The notes beneath the pieces are model-generated. The model made no database searches, was not told the DNA's origin, and saw only the letters and a program-made list of their open reading frames with translations. The translations under genes and the position numbers were made by a program. Shown in pieces: positions 23,040 through 33,702 of a stretch of 64,000 nucleotides of DNA (positions are counted from its first letter, which is position 1; the number at the start of each line of letters is the position of its first letter). Source of the stretch: Tilletiopsis washingtonensis (lineage: Eukaryota; Basidiomycota; Exobasidiomycetes; Entylomatales); contig NW_020312018.1 in the NCBI RefSeq assembly GCF_003144115.1, positions 295,658 to 359,657 on the forward strand, read 5' to 3'.

Positions 23040-23412
23040 TCCACCTCATCCGCATCCCACCTCACCGTCGGACTAATCTCGAGCGCTCCCACGCCGCTCG
23101 CACGTCATCTCCTCTTCGCCGCCTTCTTGGCCCTCAAGTCACGCGTCTTCTTGCGGCACGTCTCGCGCACCTCGGTCCGCAGCTGCACCCCCAAAAAAGA
23201 GTCATTCTTCTGCACTTCACCTTGTCGGCACCGCGTCGCCTGCACACATCACCACGCATTCACGTGGCGCCACCGCAGACAGTGCTGCTCTGTCATCATT
23301 CAACGCCGTCGACCCTTCCGTCGCGGCCGTCTCTCGACCGCACCTCGTCCTCTAGCGCGCTCGTCAACGTCTTCTTGACTTGACGCAGTGCTGCTCGCGC
23401 CCTCCCTCCACC

Positions 23413-26400
23413 ATGTCGCAGCCGTCACCGCAGCCGCGCGGCCAGCCGTCGCCGCAGGCACGGCACGCGCCACCGGCCCGCCAGCTCTCGGACCCGTCGC
23501 TCGCCGGCGCTGCCGACGGTCTGGCCAGCTCGCCGTTCCACTTCAACACGTCCGACAGCCTCTCGCCACACCGCTCCAGTCTGGCGTCTAGCTTTGCTCA
23601 GCAGCAGCAGCTTTCGCCATCGGCCGCTGGTAGTGGTGGTGCGCCCCTGGCCGGCTCTTACGCTGGCGGACGCTCGCCGCATGACACGCATGCGTCGCTG
23701 CGCCGCAGCTCGCTCTCGCCCGCGCCGGCAGGCCAGCGTCAGCAGCAGCAGTCGGGTGGCGCATCGGCTCTCTCGCCGAGCCAGCAGGCGTTTGGCAGCA
23801 GCGTCGGTGCACATGGCCACTCGCCGCACAGCACCAACAGTTCCTTTGATTCTGCGCCCCGCTCTCACTCGCCTGCAGGTGGCGGTGCTGCACACTCGCC
23901 GCGCTCCTACACGCCTTCGTCGCTCAGCGCCGGCTATGCTGCCAGCAGTGGTGCTCAGGCTGGCGGGGCCCAGAGTGGCCCGCCGCCGGCTTCGCCGCTC
24001 GGCACGTTCGGCTCGCGCGGTGCAGCCACGGCTGGCGGCGGCAGCAACAGCGACCACAGCAGGCACAGCAGTGGCTATGGCTCGTCGCTCGGCATTGGTG
24101 GCGGCGGTGGCACTGCTGCAACGACGACCGCGTCGTACGGCGCAGGCAGCGCCATGGGCGCCAGCGCTCTCGGCAGCCACTCGTACACGGCCCAGCAGCA
24201 GGGCTTCGGCGGCAGCAGCGCGCCACCGCCAGCAGACGACAGCGTCGAGGCTGCCATCGCAGCGGCGACGAAGGGCGGCCAGCCGCTGACGCCGGCGGCC
24301 ATTAGTGCGGCAGCTGCTGCCATTGCTGCGTCGGAGCAGCAGCGTCGGCCCTCGCTGCGCCAGTCGCTCTCGGACCACAGTCAGTACAGCAACGGTGGCG
24401 CTGCGGCGTACGGCAACGAGTACGGCGAGGTCATCGGCGTCTCGAGCGCAGGCAGTGGCCCACTTTCGGCGTCGGATCCACGTACGCAGCTCTTCATCTC
24501 GAACCTGCCGTACCGCGTGCGCTGGCAAGACCTCAAGGATCTCTTCCGCAAGGCCGGTACCGTGCTGCGCGCCGACGTGGCACTGACGCCTGACAACCGT
24601 TCGCGCGGACACGGGACCGTGCTGCTGGCGTCGGAGGAAGATGCGCATCGAGCCGTCGACATGTTCCGCGGCTTCAGCTGGCAGGGCCGCATTCTCGAGG
24701 TGCGCATCGATCGCTCGGGCACAATCCTGCTGCCGTCGCCGCCGGCGGAGGGCGTGCCGGGAGCGCAGAGCTACATGAGCGCCTCGAGTCCCAACATGTC
24801 TGCGCCGAACAGCGCCTCGGCTGCACTGCCGCCTTCGTTCAAGCCCAATATGGCTACCGCGCCGCCGCCGGGCAGTGGCGTTCTGCCTTCGCCTTCCTCG
24901 CTGCATCTCTCGGGCAGCTCCAGCCCGCATGACTTTGCTGCAACTCAGTCGACGACGCAGCAGAATCTGGCGCACATCGCTGCGCTGCATGCTCAGCAGG
25001 CTCAACAGGCGCAGCAGCAGCTCTACCAGCAGCAGCAACAGCAGCACCAGCAGGCGCAGCAACAAGTGCAACATCAGCATCAGCAGCAACACCAGCCGCA
25101 GCCGACTCATGCTCCTTCGCTGTACGCGCCTCAAGGCGGCTCCAACCCGTACGGCAGCAGCGCGCTGCATCCCACGGGCGTCAGTCCGGCGCTCTACCCC
25201 TTCATGGGCAATGCCAACGGGCGCTCCGCGTCGCTCTCGAGTGCTTCGGGCGCCTCTTCTGGGCCCGGTGCCTGGTCGAGCAGTGGAGGAGGCTACGGGC
25301 GCAACAGCTTCAGTGGCGCAGCGAACCAGGCGCCCGGGTACCACTCGCAGCAGCATCTGCATCACACTGCGCACGCGCCTCCGCCGAACCTCAATGCAGG
25401 CGCAGGCCGGCCGTCTGCCTATCTTGGCCCGCCGCTGCCGCCGGGAAGCACGACGCTGCCGCCGCCCAACTCGTACTACGGGCGCGTGCTCTTCGTCGGC
25501 AACCTGCCGTTCCATTGCCAGTGGCAGGATCTCAAGGATCTCTTCCGCGCAGCCGGCAACATCCAGCGCGCCGATGTCGCTCTCAGCCCCGAGGGCCGCA
25601 GTCGTGGATTCGGCACGGTCCTCTTCGCGAGCGCAGAGGACGCGCAGAACGCCGTGCGCATCTACCACGGGTGCGTGTAGAGAGTGGCGTGCTCGAGAGG
25701 AGACGCACAGGATCTGACAGTCTCGCGCCCCCCTTTTGCAGATACGAGTACAGCGGCCGCACGCTCAAGGTGCACTTCGACCGCTTCGCCCAGATGACTG
25801 CGCCGCCTGCTGGCCAGCTGCCTGGCACGCCCTCGCAGTACACGGGAGCGTTCAGCGCCGCCAACCCTCCGAGTGCTCCCGTGGCGCAGAGCCAGTCGAT
25901 GAACCCAGCTTCGCAGCTGGCCGCACAGGCCGCACGTGCGCCACAGCTCACGCAGCATCATGGTGGCTACGGTGGCATGCACGGCGGCGGCCTGTCGCAG
26001 CACCGCTATCCGCAGCAGCAACAGCAGCAGCAGTACGGAAGCGCCTCGTATCTGGCGCAGCAGCACTCGATGCAGCATGTTCCTGCGCGCTCGCAAAACC
26101 CGACGGTTGGAGGCTATGGCATGCCGAGTGCTCGCTCCAGCCTCGGCGGCGGCGCAGTGGGCAGCGGTGGCTACGCGACGAACCCGGGCGCCAGTGGCTA
26201 CACGAACCCTTCGGCGTCCGCGTACGGCGGAGCTTCGGATGCATACAGCAGCTTCTCTGCGTTTGGCTCCTCGACGACTTCGCAGCAGACGTCGCTCGGC
26301 AGTGCCGCCTCTGCTCGCCCTGGACACATTGCGCTTCCGCCCGCCTCGTTCCCTTCCATGGCCGGCCTCGGTCCGCTCTCTCCCGTCGGCGGTGCAGGCG

Positions 26401-27419
26401 GAGGCACGGGCGCGCGCGGCAGCGGCACCGTCAGTGTGCCCCTGACGCCCGGCATGCCTGGCTTTACGTTCCACGCCATCCCACAGACGCCGCCGACGTA
26501 TCCGCATCACTTCCTCTCGCCTGGCCTTGGACCCTTCAGTCCGCCACTCGGCGCCGATCATCCCGCAACGCCCGGCGCTGGCTCGAGCGCCTTCAACCCG
26601 CTCATCAATCCGGCTCCTGGTGCGCCGCTGCACAACCCGCTCTTCCCACCCGTCACTAGCGCGCAGTATGCGCCGCCGTCGGGCGCACATCAAGAACAGC
26701 CGCAGACGCAGTCGCAGAAGCAGCTGTCCGACGCTGCCTCGCAGACGACGCAGCAGGCTGGCGACGGTCGACTGAGCGCCCACTGTGCCAACGGCACGTC
26801 GGGCGCGGGACCTGAGTCGAGCACGTCGAGCACAAGCGCCGGAGGCGAAGGCTATCCTTTCCCTCTGGTGCAGCCTCATCTTGGCTCTTCGCTGCTGCAG
26901 CGTCGCGCAAGCAGCACCTCTGCGGCCTCGCCGGCTGGCGAGACGCAGCAGGGCAACGTCGAGCAGCAACGCAACGATGCTGCTGCTGCTGCTGCTGCAC
27001 GCTGCGAGGCTGAGACGGATGGCTCGCAGGCGCTGACGGAGACGATTGCACGCCTGAGTGTGCGTGGCAAGAGCAGCGGCTCGAGTGCCAACTCCAAGCT
27101 TTCGATCGGTCCCGGCGAGACACGTCAACGACACCCGCTTTCCTCGCAGCTGCTTGCCGGCGACGGCCTCTCGTTGCCGCAAGGATCCGCCATCGACGAC
27201 ACGACGTCCTCCTCCAGCTCCGGCGGCGGCACGCCCGGCTGGGCGCCGCCGCCTGCGGCCCTTGCGCCGCCGGCGCTGGGCAGCAGCCACACGCTGCGCC
27301 GCACGTCGGACCAGCCGCCGTCGGCCACGGGACACAAGGCGGCGGCGGGCCACTTTGGCGCACATCTCAGTGCGGATGCCGAGAGGAGGCGCAGCTTTGC
27401 CGGTGGACTGCAGGAGTAG
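23413..27419 (+). CDS. RNA-binding protein with two RRM domains
   Basis: Two exons, 23413-25670 and 25742-27419, give 1311 residues; the intron splits a Gly codon inside the second RRM. The ATG has a good context (CCACC) after a long C/T-rich leader. RRM1 (about residues 356-434) starts TQLFISNLPYRVRWQDLKDL. RRM2 (about 689-770) starts RVLFVGNLPFHCQWQDLKDL. The two share the unusual N-L-P-[YF]-x3-WQDLKDLFR core, pointing to an internal duplication and to the Gbp2/Hrb1 and hnRNP-M/MYEF2 type of shuttling mRNA-binding proteins. That assignment is by motif resemblance only. The rest is Ser/Gln/Gly/Ala-rich with poly-Gln runs (nt 24990-25110), as in proteins of mRNP granules. A role in mRNA export or localisation is inferred. 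Confidence 0.88.
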
Positions 27420-28657
27420 GGACGCGTGGTCTCTCTCTCTCTCGCACCCGCCCGACGCCCTCAACATCCAACGGCGAGGCCCCTTTTCGCCTCGAACGCA
27501 CTCGCACCACCTCGTGGCCTTCGACGCTCGCTCCCTTTGACCCTCTCGCACTCTCTATTTAAAGTCAGCAACGCTGCTCCCGTCGACTTGTCTCTCGCGA
27601 ACTTGACCCTTCTTCATCCTTGTCCCACCCCCGGTGTCACTCCTTCCCTCAAGCAAAGCTCCGCCCCTTCCCTCCCCTCCCTAGTCAAGCGCTCCCCCGC
27701 TGCGCATCTCGAGCGTCCCCCCTCTTCCCCTCTCCTCTCTCTTGCGAACCCCTCTTGACTCGTTCCGGGCAGTGCGGAATCAAAAACGACCGTGACCTCT
27801 CTCTCTCTCTGCCGCTCACCCCTTACGGCGTCCGACGCACGTGTGCGGCTGACTCCGCCCCGGAGCTCGGAGCCTGAGCTTCGCTTGAGCATGAAGCGTG
27901 GTTGCATGACAGCTCGGCCTCCGGCCTCTCTGCGCACCCGTGGGGCGTGGTGCGATGCGGTGCGGAGGAGCACGCGCGCGCGCGCTCGGCCGCGGCGACT
28001 AGCGTCGTTTGATGAAGGCACATAGCCCCATCAGGTGCTGGGTGCCGAGACAGGCGTTGTGCCTGGATGAGCGCCTGGGTGCAGCCACGCCACCTCAGAG
28101 GGAGACGCGATTAGCGCGCTCGCGGCGTGGCGGCCAACGTGCGCCTCTCCGCAAGCACACATCAGGGCGGCACCGCCTCCTCCCTGATTGCTGTTCTTCT
28201 TGCGCGCCGTCAGGCCGCGTTTGTCCCGCCCGCCGTCAGGCAGACACAACAGCAGGCCGGCCGACTGAAGGTCCCCAATTGGTGCGGCGTGCCTGAAAGT
28301 GGTGGCCGAGGCTTGAGGCTTGAAGGGGGGCGTTAGAGTGTGTGAGTGAGCGTGAGGGGTCTGAGCGCCTCTCGCGCCCCTCGCGCGCCTCCCCCGGAGG
28401 CTAGCCTTACAAGCCTAGCCTGTGCCTTCGGCCGTTCATGCTCCTTCTCGTCCGCCACCTCACCCCCCCGCCCCTCCCCCACACTCCCCATCTCTCTCCG
28501 ACACCTTGCCCAATCCATCAGCTACCCGCTCAACTCTCCCTCTCCCGCGCGATCCTCTCTCTCCCCCCCCCTCTCTCTCTCTCTCTCGCGCGCGCGCGCA
28601 GCCCTCTCTCCCTTTGCTCCCCCGTCCCGTGCTCCTCCCAGGTGTGGGTGCCCAGCC
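27420..28657. other. Intergenic, RRM gene to lipase
   Basis: About 1.2 kb holding the RRM gene's 3' flank, a TATA-like TATTTAAA at 27556, a long C/T-rich stretch (27590-27820) and, next to the lipase ATG, a second C/T-rich leader with CT and CG dinucleotide runs (28550-28600). No convincing coding sequence lies between. Confidence 0.55.
27556..27563 (+). promoter_or_regulatory. TATA-box-like element with pyrimidine-rich leader
   Basis: TATTTAAA followed ~30 bases later by ~200 bases of strongly C/T-rich sequence resembles the core promoter and leader of a well-expressed fungal gene. It lies 137 bases after the RRM stop and 1.1 kb before the lipase ATG, with no plausible reading frame in between. 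It may drive a long-leader lipase transcript or a noncoding RNA, or be chance sequence. Confidence 0.3.
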
Positions 28658-30254
28658 ATGCTGCTTCTCCCTTCCTTCGTCGCTCTCGCCGCGCTGCTTG
28701 ATGCCGCCCTTGCACTTCCCGCCGGCGCCACCCTCCGCTCTCTCCCCGGCGTCGGCGGCGATGCGCCCACCTCGCACGCTGCCCTGCGTCGGCAACTGCA
28801 GAACGTCTCCGACCCTCTGCCCGCCGGCGACCGCAGCTACTTCCAGCAGGGCACGCCCACGGCCGTCGCCGCCTCGCTTGTGGAGCGCATCCAGGTCGGC
28901 GCCAATCTCGCCTCGGCCATGTACTGTCCCTCGGTGCAGGCCGGCGCGTGGACGTGCGGCGCGCCGTGCGAGGCAGCGGGCGAGGTAAAGGTGCTGTACA
29001 CCAGTGGCGATGGCGACCTGGACCCGCATCAGAATGTGCTGTGGCTCGAGCAAGAGAAGGCGGTTGCTGTCACGGTGAGTTTCGTGAAGGGAGGGGAGGG
29101 GGGGGGAAAGAGAGGAAAAGAGCGTAGAGCTGAAGGAGGGCCGCATGAACAGACGGAAGGCTCGAACCTTGACAAGCTCTACTCGACTCTCAACGGTACG
29201 CCTTCCTGCCAACCCAAAGACGCAATCTTCATCCCCATCACTCCGACCGAGGCGATCCACAAGTCATGGGCCACCTACTCGCTCTCGTCGGAGTCTCCCT
29301 CGGGGGCGCTCGACGCTGGCGCCGCGCTGGCCCACGGCGGCTTTCTCGCGGCCTTCAAGCGCGGATATGAGGGCCTGCTGGCCGCCACGCTCGCGGCGCT
29401 GGCAGCATACCCGCAGGCGCAACGCCTCATCATCACGGGCCACTCGCTCGCCAGTGCCATTGCTGAACTCAACCTCCTCGCCATGCGCTCCGATCTCAAC
29501 ACGACGCTGCCGTTTGAGTTCCTTGGCTTTGGCTCGGTGAGTTTGTGTGCNNNNNNNNNNNNNNNNNNNNNNNNNNNNNNNNNNNNNNNNNNNNNNNNNN
29601 NNNNNNNNNNNNNNNNNNNNNNNNNNNNNNNNNNNNNNNNNNNNNNNNNNNNNNNNNNNNNNNNNNNNNNNNNNNNNNNNNNNNNNNNNNNNNNNNNNNN
29701 NNNNNNNNNNNNNNNNNNNNNNNNNNNNNNNNNNNNNNNNNNNNNNNNNNNNNNNNNNNNNNNNNNNNNNNNNNNNNNNNNNNNNNNNNNNNNNNNNNNN
29801 NNNNNNNNNNNNNNNNNNNNNNNNNNNNNNNNNNNNNNNNNNNNNNNNNNNNNNNNNNNNNNNNNNNNNNNNNNNNNNNNNNNNNNNNNNNNNNNNNNNN
29901 NNNNNNNNNNNNNNNNNNNNNNNNNNNNNNNNNNNNNNNNNNNNNNNNNNNNNNNNNNNNNNNNNNNNNNNNNNNNNNNNNNNNNNNNNNNNNNNNNNNN
30001 NNNNNNNNNNNNNNNNNNNNNNNNNNNNNNNNNNNNNNNNNNNNNNNNNNNNNNNNNNNNNNNNNNNNNNNNNNNNNNNNNNNNNNNNNNNNNNNNNNNN
30101 NNNNNNNNNNNNNNNNNNNNNNNNNNNNNNNNNNNNNNNNNNNNNNNNNNNNNNNNNNNNNNNNNNNNNNNNNNNNNNNNNNNNNNNNNNNNNNNACGGC
30201 CCGTACTTTGGCCGACGCATGGGCAGGCTGCAGAATGGCGATTGCTCGCAGTAA
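28658..30254 (+). CDS. Secreted class 3 lipase, interrupted by assembly gap
   Basis: Visible coding parts are 28658-29074, 29153-29536 and a C-terminal end at about 30197-30254; the middle is lost in Ns at 29551-30195. A signal peptide (MLLLPSFVALAALLDAALA) leads into a fungal lipase_3 protein. TEGSN begins exon 2, where the family's oxyanion-loop strand is expected. The nucleophile elbow is GHSLASA, with the usual second Gly-Gly replaced by Ala-Ser. The catalytic Asp and His should lie in the gap. Exon 2 ends at FLGFGS with a GTGAGT donor just before the gap. After the gap YFGRRMGRLQNGDCSQ and a stop look like the end of the same protein, but continuity cannot be seen. It probably hydrolyses extracellular triglycerides or mono/diglycerides. 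Confidence 0.82.
29551..30195. other. Assembly gap (645 N)
   Basis: A run of 645 unspecified bases inside the lipase gene. It begins 14 bases after a clear intron donor. The true length may differ from 645. Confidence 0.99.
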
Positions 30255-30937
30255 AGGTAGTCGGGATCTGTGTTGCCACACTGCGATTGCCCGCTTCGCG
30301 AGATGCTCTCTCACATGCCTCTGGCCTTGCTGCTGCATGCTATGCCCCTTTCTCTCGCGCCCTCTCCTCGCCTCCGAGGAGGGTTCTATGTACCTGTGCT
30401 TCGCCATCGGCACGCTTCACCAATGCTTAAATCATTCGAGAGCAAACCTAGAGCGCCATTTGCCGCTGCAGGTTGGCTGACTGCGAGCGCTGTTTCGCAC
30501 GCTGTGAAAGCCGAGGCAGACGCTACAGCAGACCCCACTCAAGCGACGATGAGGCCTGAGAGAGAACGAGAGGATGAGGGCGAGGGGGGGGGGGGGGCAG
30601 CGCTCGCTCATGCCCCTTGCTGAGGACCCGCAGTGAGATGCAAGATGATGGCTTTTTAGTCTCGGAGGATGATCATACAACGCTCCTCCTCGTCCGAGCG
30701 CGAGGAGCGGGCAGAGAGAGTAGTAGGCGCATGGGGCGCCCGAAAAGGTGAGGAAGTGATGTGGGCGAGTGTAAAGTGAGTTTTGTCGATGTGGCCGACG
30801 AGTGACGTGAACGAGACGTAGGATGCGGAAGCAGGAGGGATCAAGAGAGGAGAGAGGAAGAGAGAGAGAGCAGAGCAGAGCAGAGCGAATCATGAGAAGA
30901 GATGCTCATTGCCGCCGCCGCCCCCCCAGCTCAAGAT
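30255..30937. other. Intergenic between convergent lipase and eL38
   Basis: About 680 bases of 3' flanks with a poly-G run near 30588. No gene seen. Confidence 0.55.
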
Positions 30938-32574
30938 CTACTTGCGAGCGGCGCTCTTGCCCTTGAGACCGACGTCCTGCACGTTCAGTCCTGGCGGGAG
31001 ACAAGAGAGGTTAGTGAGGGGCGTCCCAACAGAAAAAAAAAACGCGAGGGAAAGACAAGACGCCATCGCGCCTGCGGCACCAGACCAGCATATTCAGGAT
31101 GCGATGCAGCCATGAAGGCCGGGCCCCGTCTCGCCTGCTGCCTCCACGCCTGGCGCATGCTCAGTGTAGCGCTTCTGTCCCTACACGAGGGCCTGTCCGG
31201 CTTGTCATCGGGCCAACGCCTTCGCCTGCCTCTCGCGGCACTGCCCACTCCCCTCTTTCCCTTCTGCCTCTCCACCTCTCCCCATGAATGGGCGCCATGT
31301 CCAAAGGAGGAGGGGAAAACAAAACTCACCCGGCGGCAGGCTCTGCCGCAGCTTGTCGGCCTTGTCGGCATCGTCGACGACGAGCGTGTAGAGGTAGCGC
31401 GAGCAGCGCACCTTGAACTTGGTCTGCAGCGAGCCGGCCTTGAGCGTCTTCTTCACGCGGGCCGCTGATGTGACGAACAACCAACAGGAAAGGGGGCGTC
31501 AGCCACGGCCGGGGCATCCAAGGAGAGGGCAGGGGGAGGCGGGGGGGGGGGGATTACACGCACACTTGGCATCCTTGCGGCGAGCCACCTCGAGGAAGGC
31601 CTTGATGTCGGTGATCTGCTTGGGCTGCAGAGAGAGAGCGGGGGGGCATTCGTCAGCGAACTAGCTCTTGTATCGCGCAAGATGGGCAACCCGAGCCACG
31701 CAGAGCCACAGCGAAGCGCAGGGGGGCGAAGCGAGTAGCCCCCCCCCCCCCTCCAACGCCTGGCGCGCCGGGAGCATTGTGTGCGCCGAAGCTGACCACG
31801 CGCCATATCTGCGTGCGAAACGGCACTGCTACTTCGGCCAATTGCTGCGCAAGCTGCGAAACAGCTGCACTTCTGAGCCCAGCGGCAGTCGCGAGCGCAC
31901 CTCTCTGCCGCGCAGATTCCCCCTGCCCCTGCCATCTGTCTGCTGCCGCAGCGCCGCGAAGTGCGCCAGGCGCCCGGGGGCAAAAGAGGCGCGACGCAAT
32001 GATGGAAGCGCGCATACATGCCTTCCCTCGCGGGCAACCGATCTGCTCTTCCTGCGCCCAGCAGCACGCAATGGCCTAGCCCTGCGAATTCGTGCGCCCT
32101 CGCCTCGCGCGGCGAACAAGTCGGGACAGAAGGGGGTAGCCTGCCCGCATCCTCCCCATCGCCGGCCGTGATGCCTCGGCACCCGCTTCCCCCAGGCGTG
32201 CGGCTGCGCCTGGTGCACGAGAGCGAGCCACGCTGGCGCAAGCCGGAGGCGGCAGGGGCGAGGCAGAGCTCGCCGCAGCGCGACCCGCGGAGCCGACTCG
32301 ACCAGACGACGAGCATTGGCCTCGTGGGACGGCTAAGCACAGAGAGAAGCGACATGCAGCATGATTCCCGCCATGCCGCCCGCCCGCCCGCGAGGTGCAT
32401 GCTGGTAGCCCCGGCCAAGGGGCAGCCAGAGCCCGAAGGGGCCACCTTTGCCGAGGCCGCGCGGCTGGGCGGTGGGCTCGGACGCAGGACGCGGCGTGCA
32501 GAGAGAGGCGGGGACGCTGCTGCATCTCTTGTCGAAGGGATGGAGAGCGGGCGAGGCGCGGCAATATTCACCAT
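30938..32574 (-). CDS. RPL38: 60S ribosomal protein eL38
   Basis: Three exons are certain: 31564-31624, 31330-31464 and 30938-30990. They encode [20 protein letters not shown], then a body containing [13 protein letters not shown] and LRQSLPPG, then a short Lys-rich end [16 protein letters not shown]. This is a full eL38 minus its initiator Met. The first certain exon begins with Pro-2 right after a polypyrimidine-CAG acceptor, so the ATG must be on its own upstream exon. The best candidate is 32572-32574, an ATG followed by GTGAAT and preceded on the coding strand by a C/T-rich leader. That makes a first intron of 947 nt (31625-32571) and an 83-residue protein. The C-terminus is a few residues longer than in yeast. 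Identity is certain; the first exon is inference. Confidence 0.88.
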
Positions 32575-33702
32575 GACGAAAGCGGGGCGGGAGGGGGATG
32601 ACGAGAGTGAGGAGAGGGCAGGAGGGGGGCAGCAGCTGCCCGCACCTTGCGTTGCCGCCGGCGCTGAGCGCAGCGAGGTGGGCAGCGCGAGCTTCGCGGC
32701 GCAGCGCCACGTGGCGCGTGCCGCGCGTCCGGCCGCTGTTCCCATGCGCCAGGCGCGTCGCCTTGCCCGCGCAGCTGCGGCATCATCTCGCCGGAGTCGC
32801 ACGCGCGGCTGCCTGCATCGTCTCGCAGCGCGCCGCAACTGGCTGGCGCGCCAGAGAGACGGCGCCGCGCTCGGCGGACAGGGAGGCAGCGCTGCGGGCG
32901 GGCAGCAGCACGCTCGGCGGCCTACGCTCAGCGCCGTGCCGCACCCGCGGCCGCCTCTCCTCCCACCCACTGCCCCTCCCCTCAAGGTTCGTATGCCCTT
33001 CTCGCCGCCACGCCTCGCACTTGTAGTGCATCTCGCACCATCATCGCATAGCGACGGGCGCGCTGTCGCGGGCGTTGCTCGTGGCCCGCGACGCGGAGCG
33101 GCCCATGCTGCTGCTCCTCTGCGCGCGCGCTCGCAGAAAGCACAGCTGCCCGGCGCTACGCTGCCCCCCGCCCTCCATGCTCGGCCACCACCGGGCGGCC
33201 GATGCAGCGCAGCGATGGCTGCTACGGTCCATTGCCAGGCATCGCGATGCACGCCCCGCCAGCGAACACGGGCCGGCGTGCACGCAGCAGAGGGGGGGCA
33301 CGCGGGCGAGGCCAGACCGGGCACGCACAGCTGGGGGGCAGCCAGACCGGGGCGGTCGGGGGAGGGGGGGGGGGACGTCGGCGGGCGGCTGCGAAGCAAC
33401 TGCTGCGGCCGGCGCCTGCAACCAGAGCAGCAGCCCTGCAAGGAGATGCTCTGACAGCGCCCCCCCCCCCATGCATGCCGCCGCCCCCTTTGCCCGCGTC
33501 GCCCGGCTGGCACTGCCAAGGCGCGCGTTCGCTTCGGCGCAGCGCTGCTGACTTCGGGCGCGGGCGCGGGCGTGGTGCGAGCGAGCGGGCACGCGCGGCG
33601 CCTTCCTTGCTTCCTTCTCGGTACGCCCATCTCTCCTCTCAGCCCCGAAGCTGACCTCCCCACCTCTCTCTCGCCCCCGTGTCGTTTGCAAACAGAACCA
33701 CA
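32575..33702. promoter_or_regulatory. Divergent promoter region of eL38 and eL24
   Basis: About 1.1 kb separates the two ribosomal protein genes if the proposed eL38 start is right. Both sides carry C/T-rich leaders reading outward. Overlapping frames of several hundred codons here are Ala/Arg-rich shadows without domains. No specific factor-binding motif is claimed. Confidence 0.45.

Larger units (their letters stand above)
18836..23412. other. 4.6-kb gene-poor divergent interval
   Basis: The largest interval here without a convincing gene, lying between the divergently transcribed phosphodiesterase and RRM genes. On the minus strand the first ~500 bases (18840-19350) are the C/T-rich leader of the phosphodiesterase gene, with several near-copies of CCTCGCTCTCGCC. 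On the plus strand 22780-23410 is the C/T-rich leader of the RRM gene. The middle part (19.5-22.6 kb) has only short overlapping frames. It also holds a G12 tract at 21649-21660, a C18 tract at 21764-21781 and an AC run at 23022-23039. No tRNA-like or transposon ends were recognised. Confidence 0.5.

Noticed and set aside
25662-27551. A 629-codon open frame antisense to the second exon of the RRM gene
   Set aside because: It is an Arg/Ala/Leu-rich shadow created by high GC and biased codons of the sense gene, with no domain and no splice structure.
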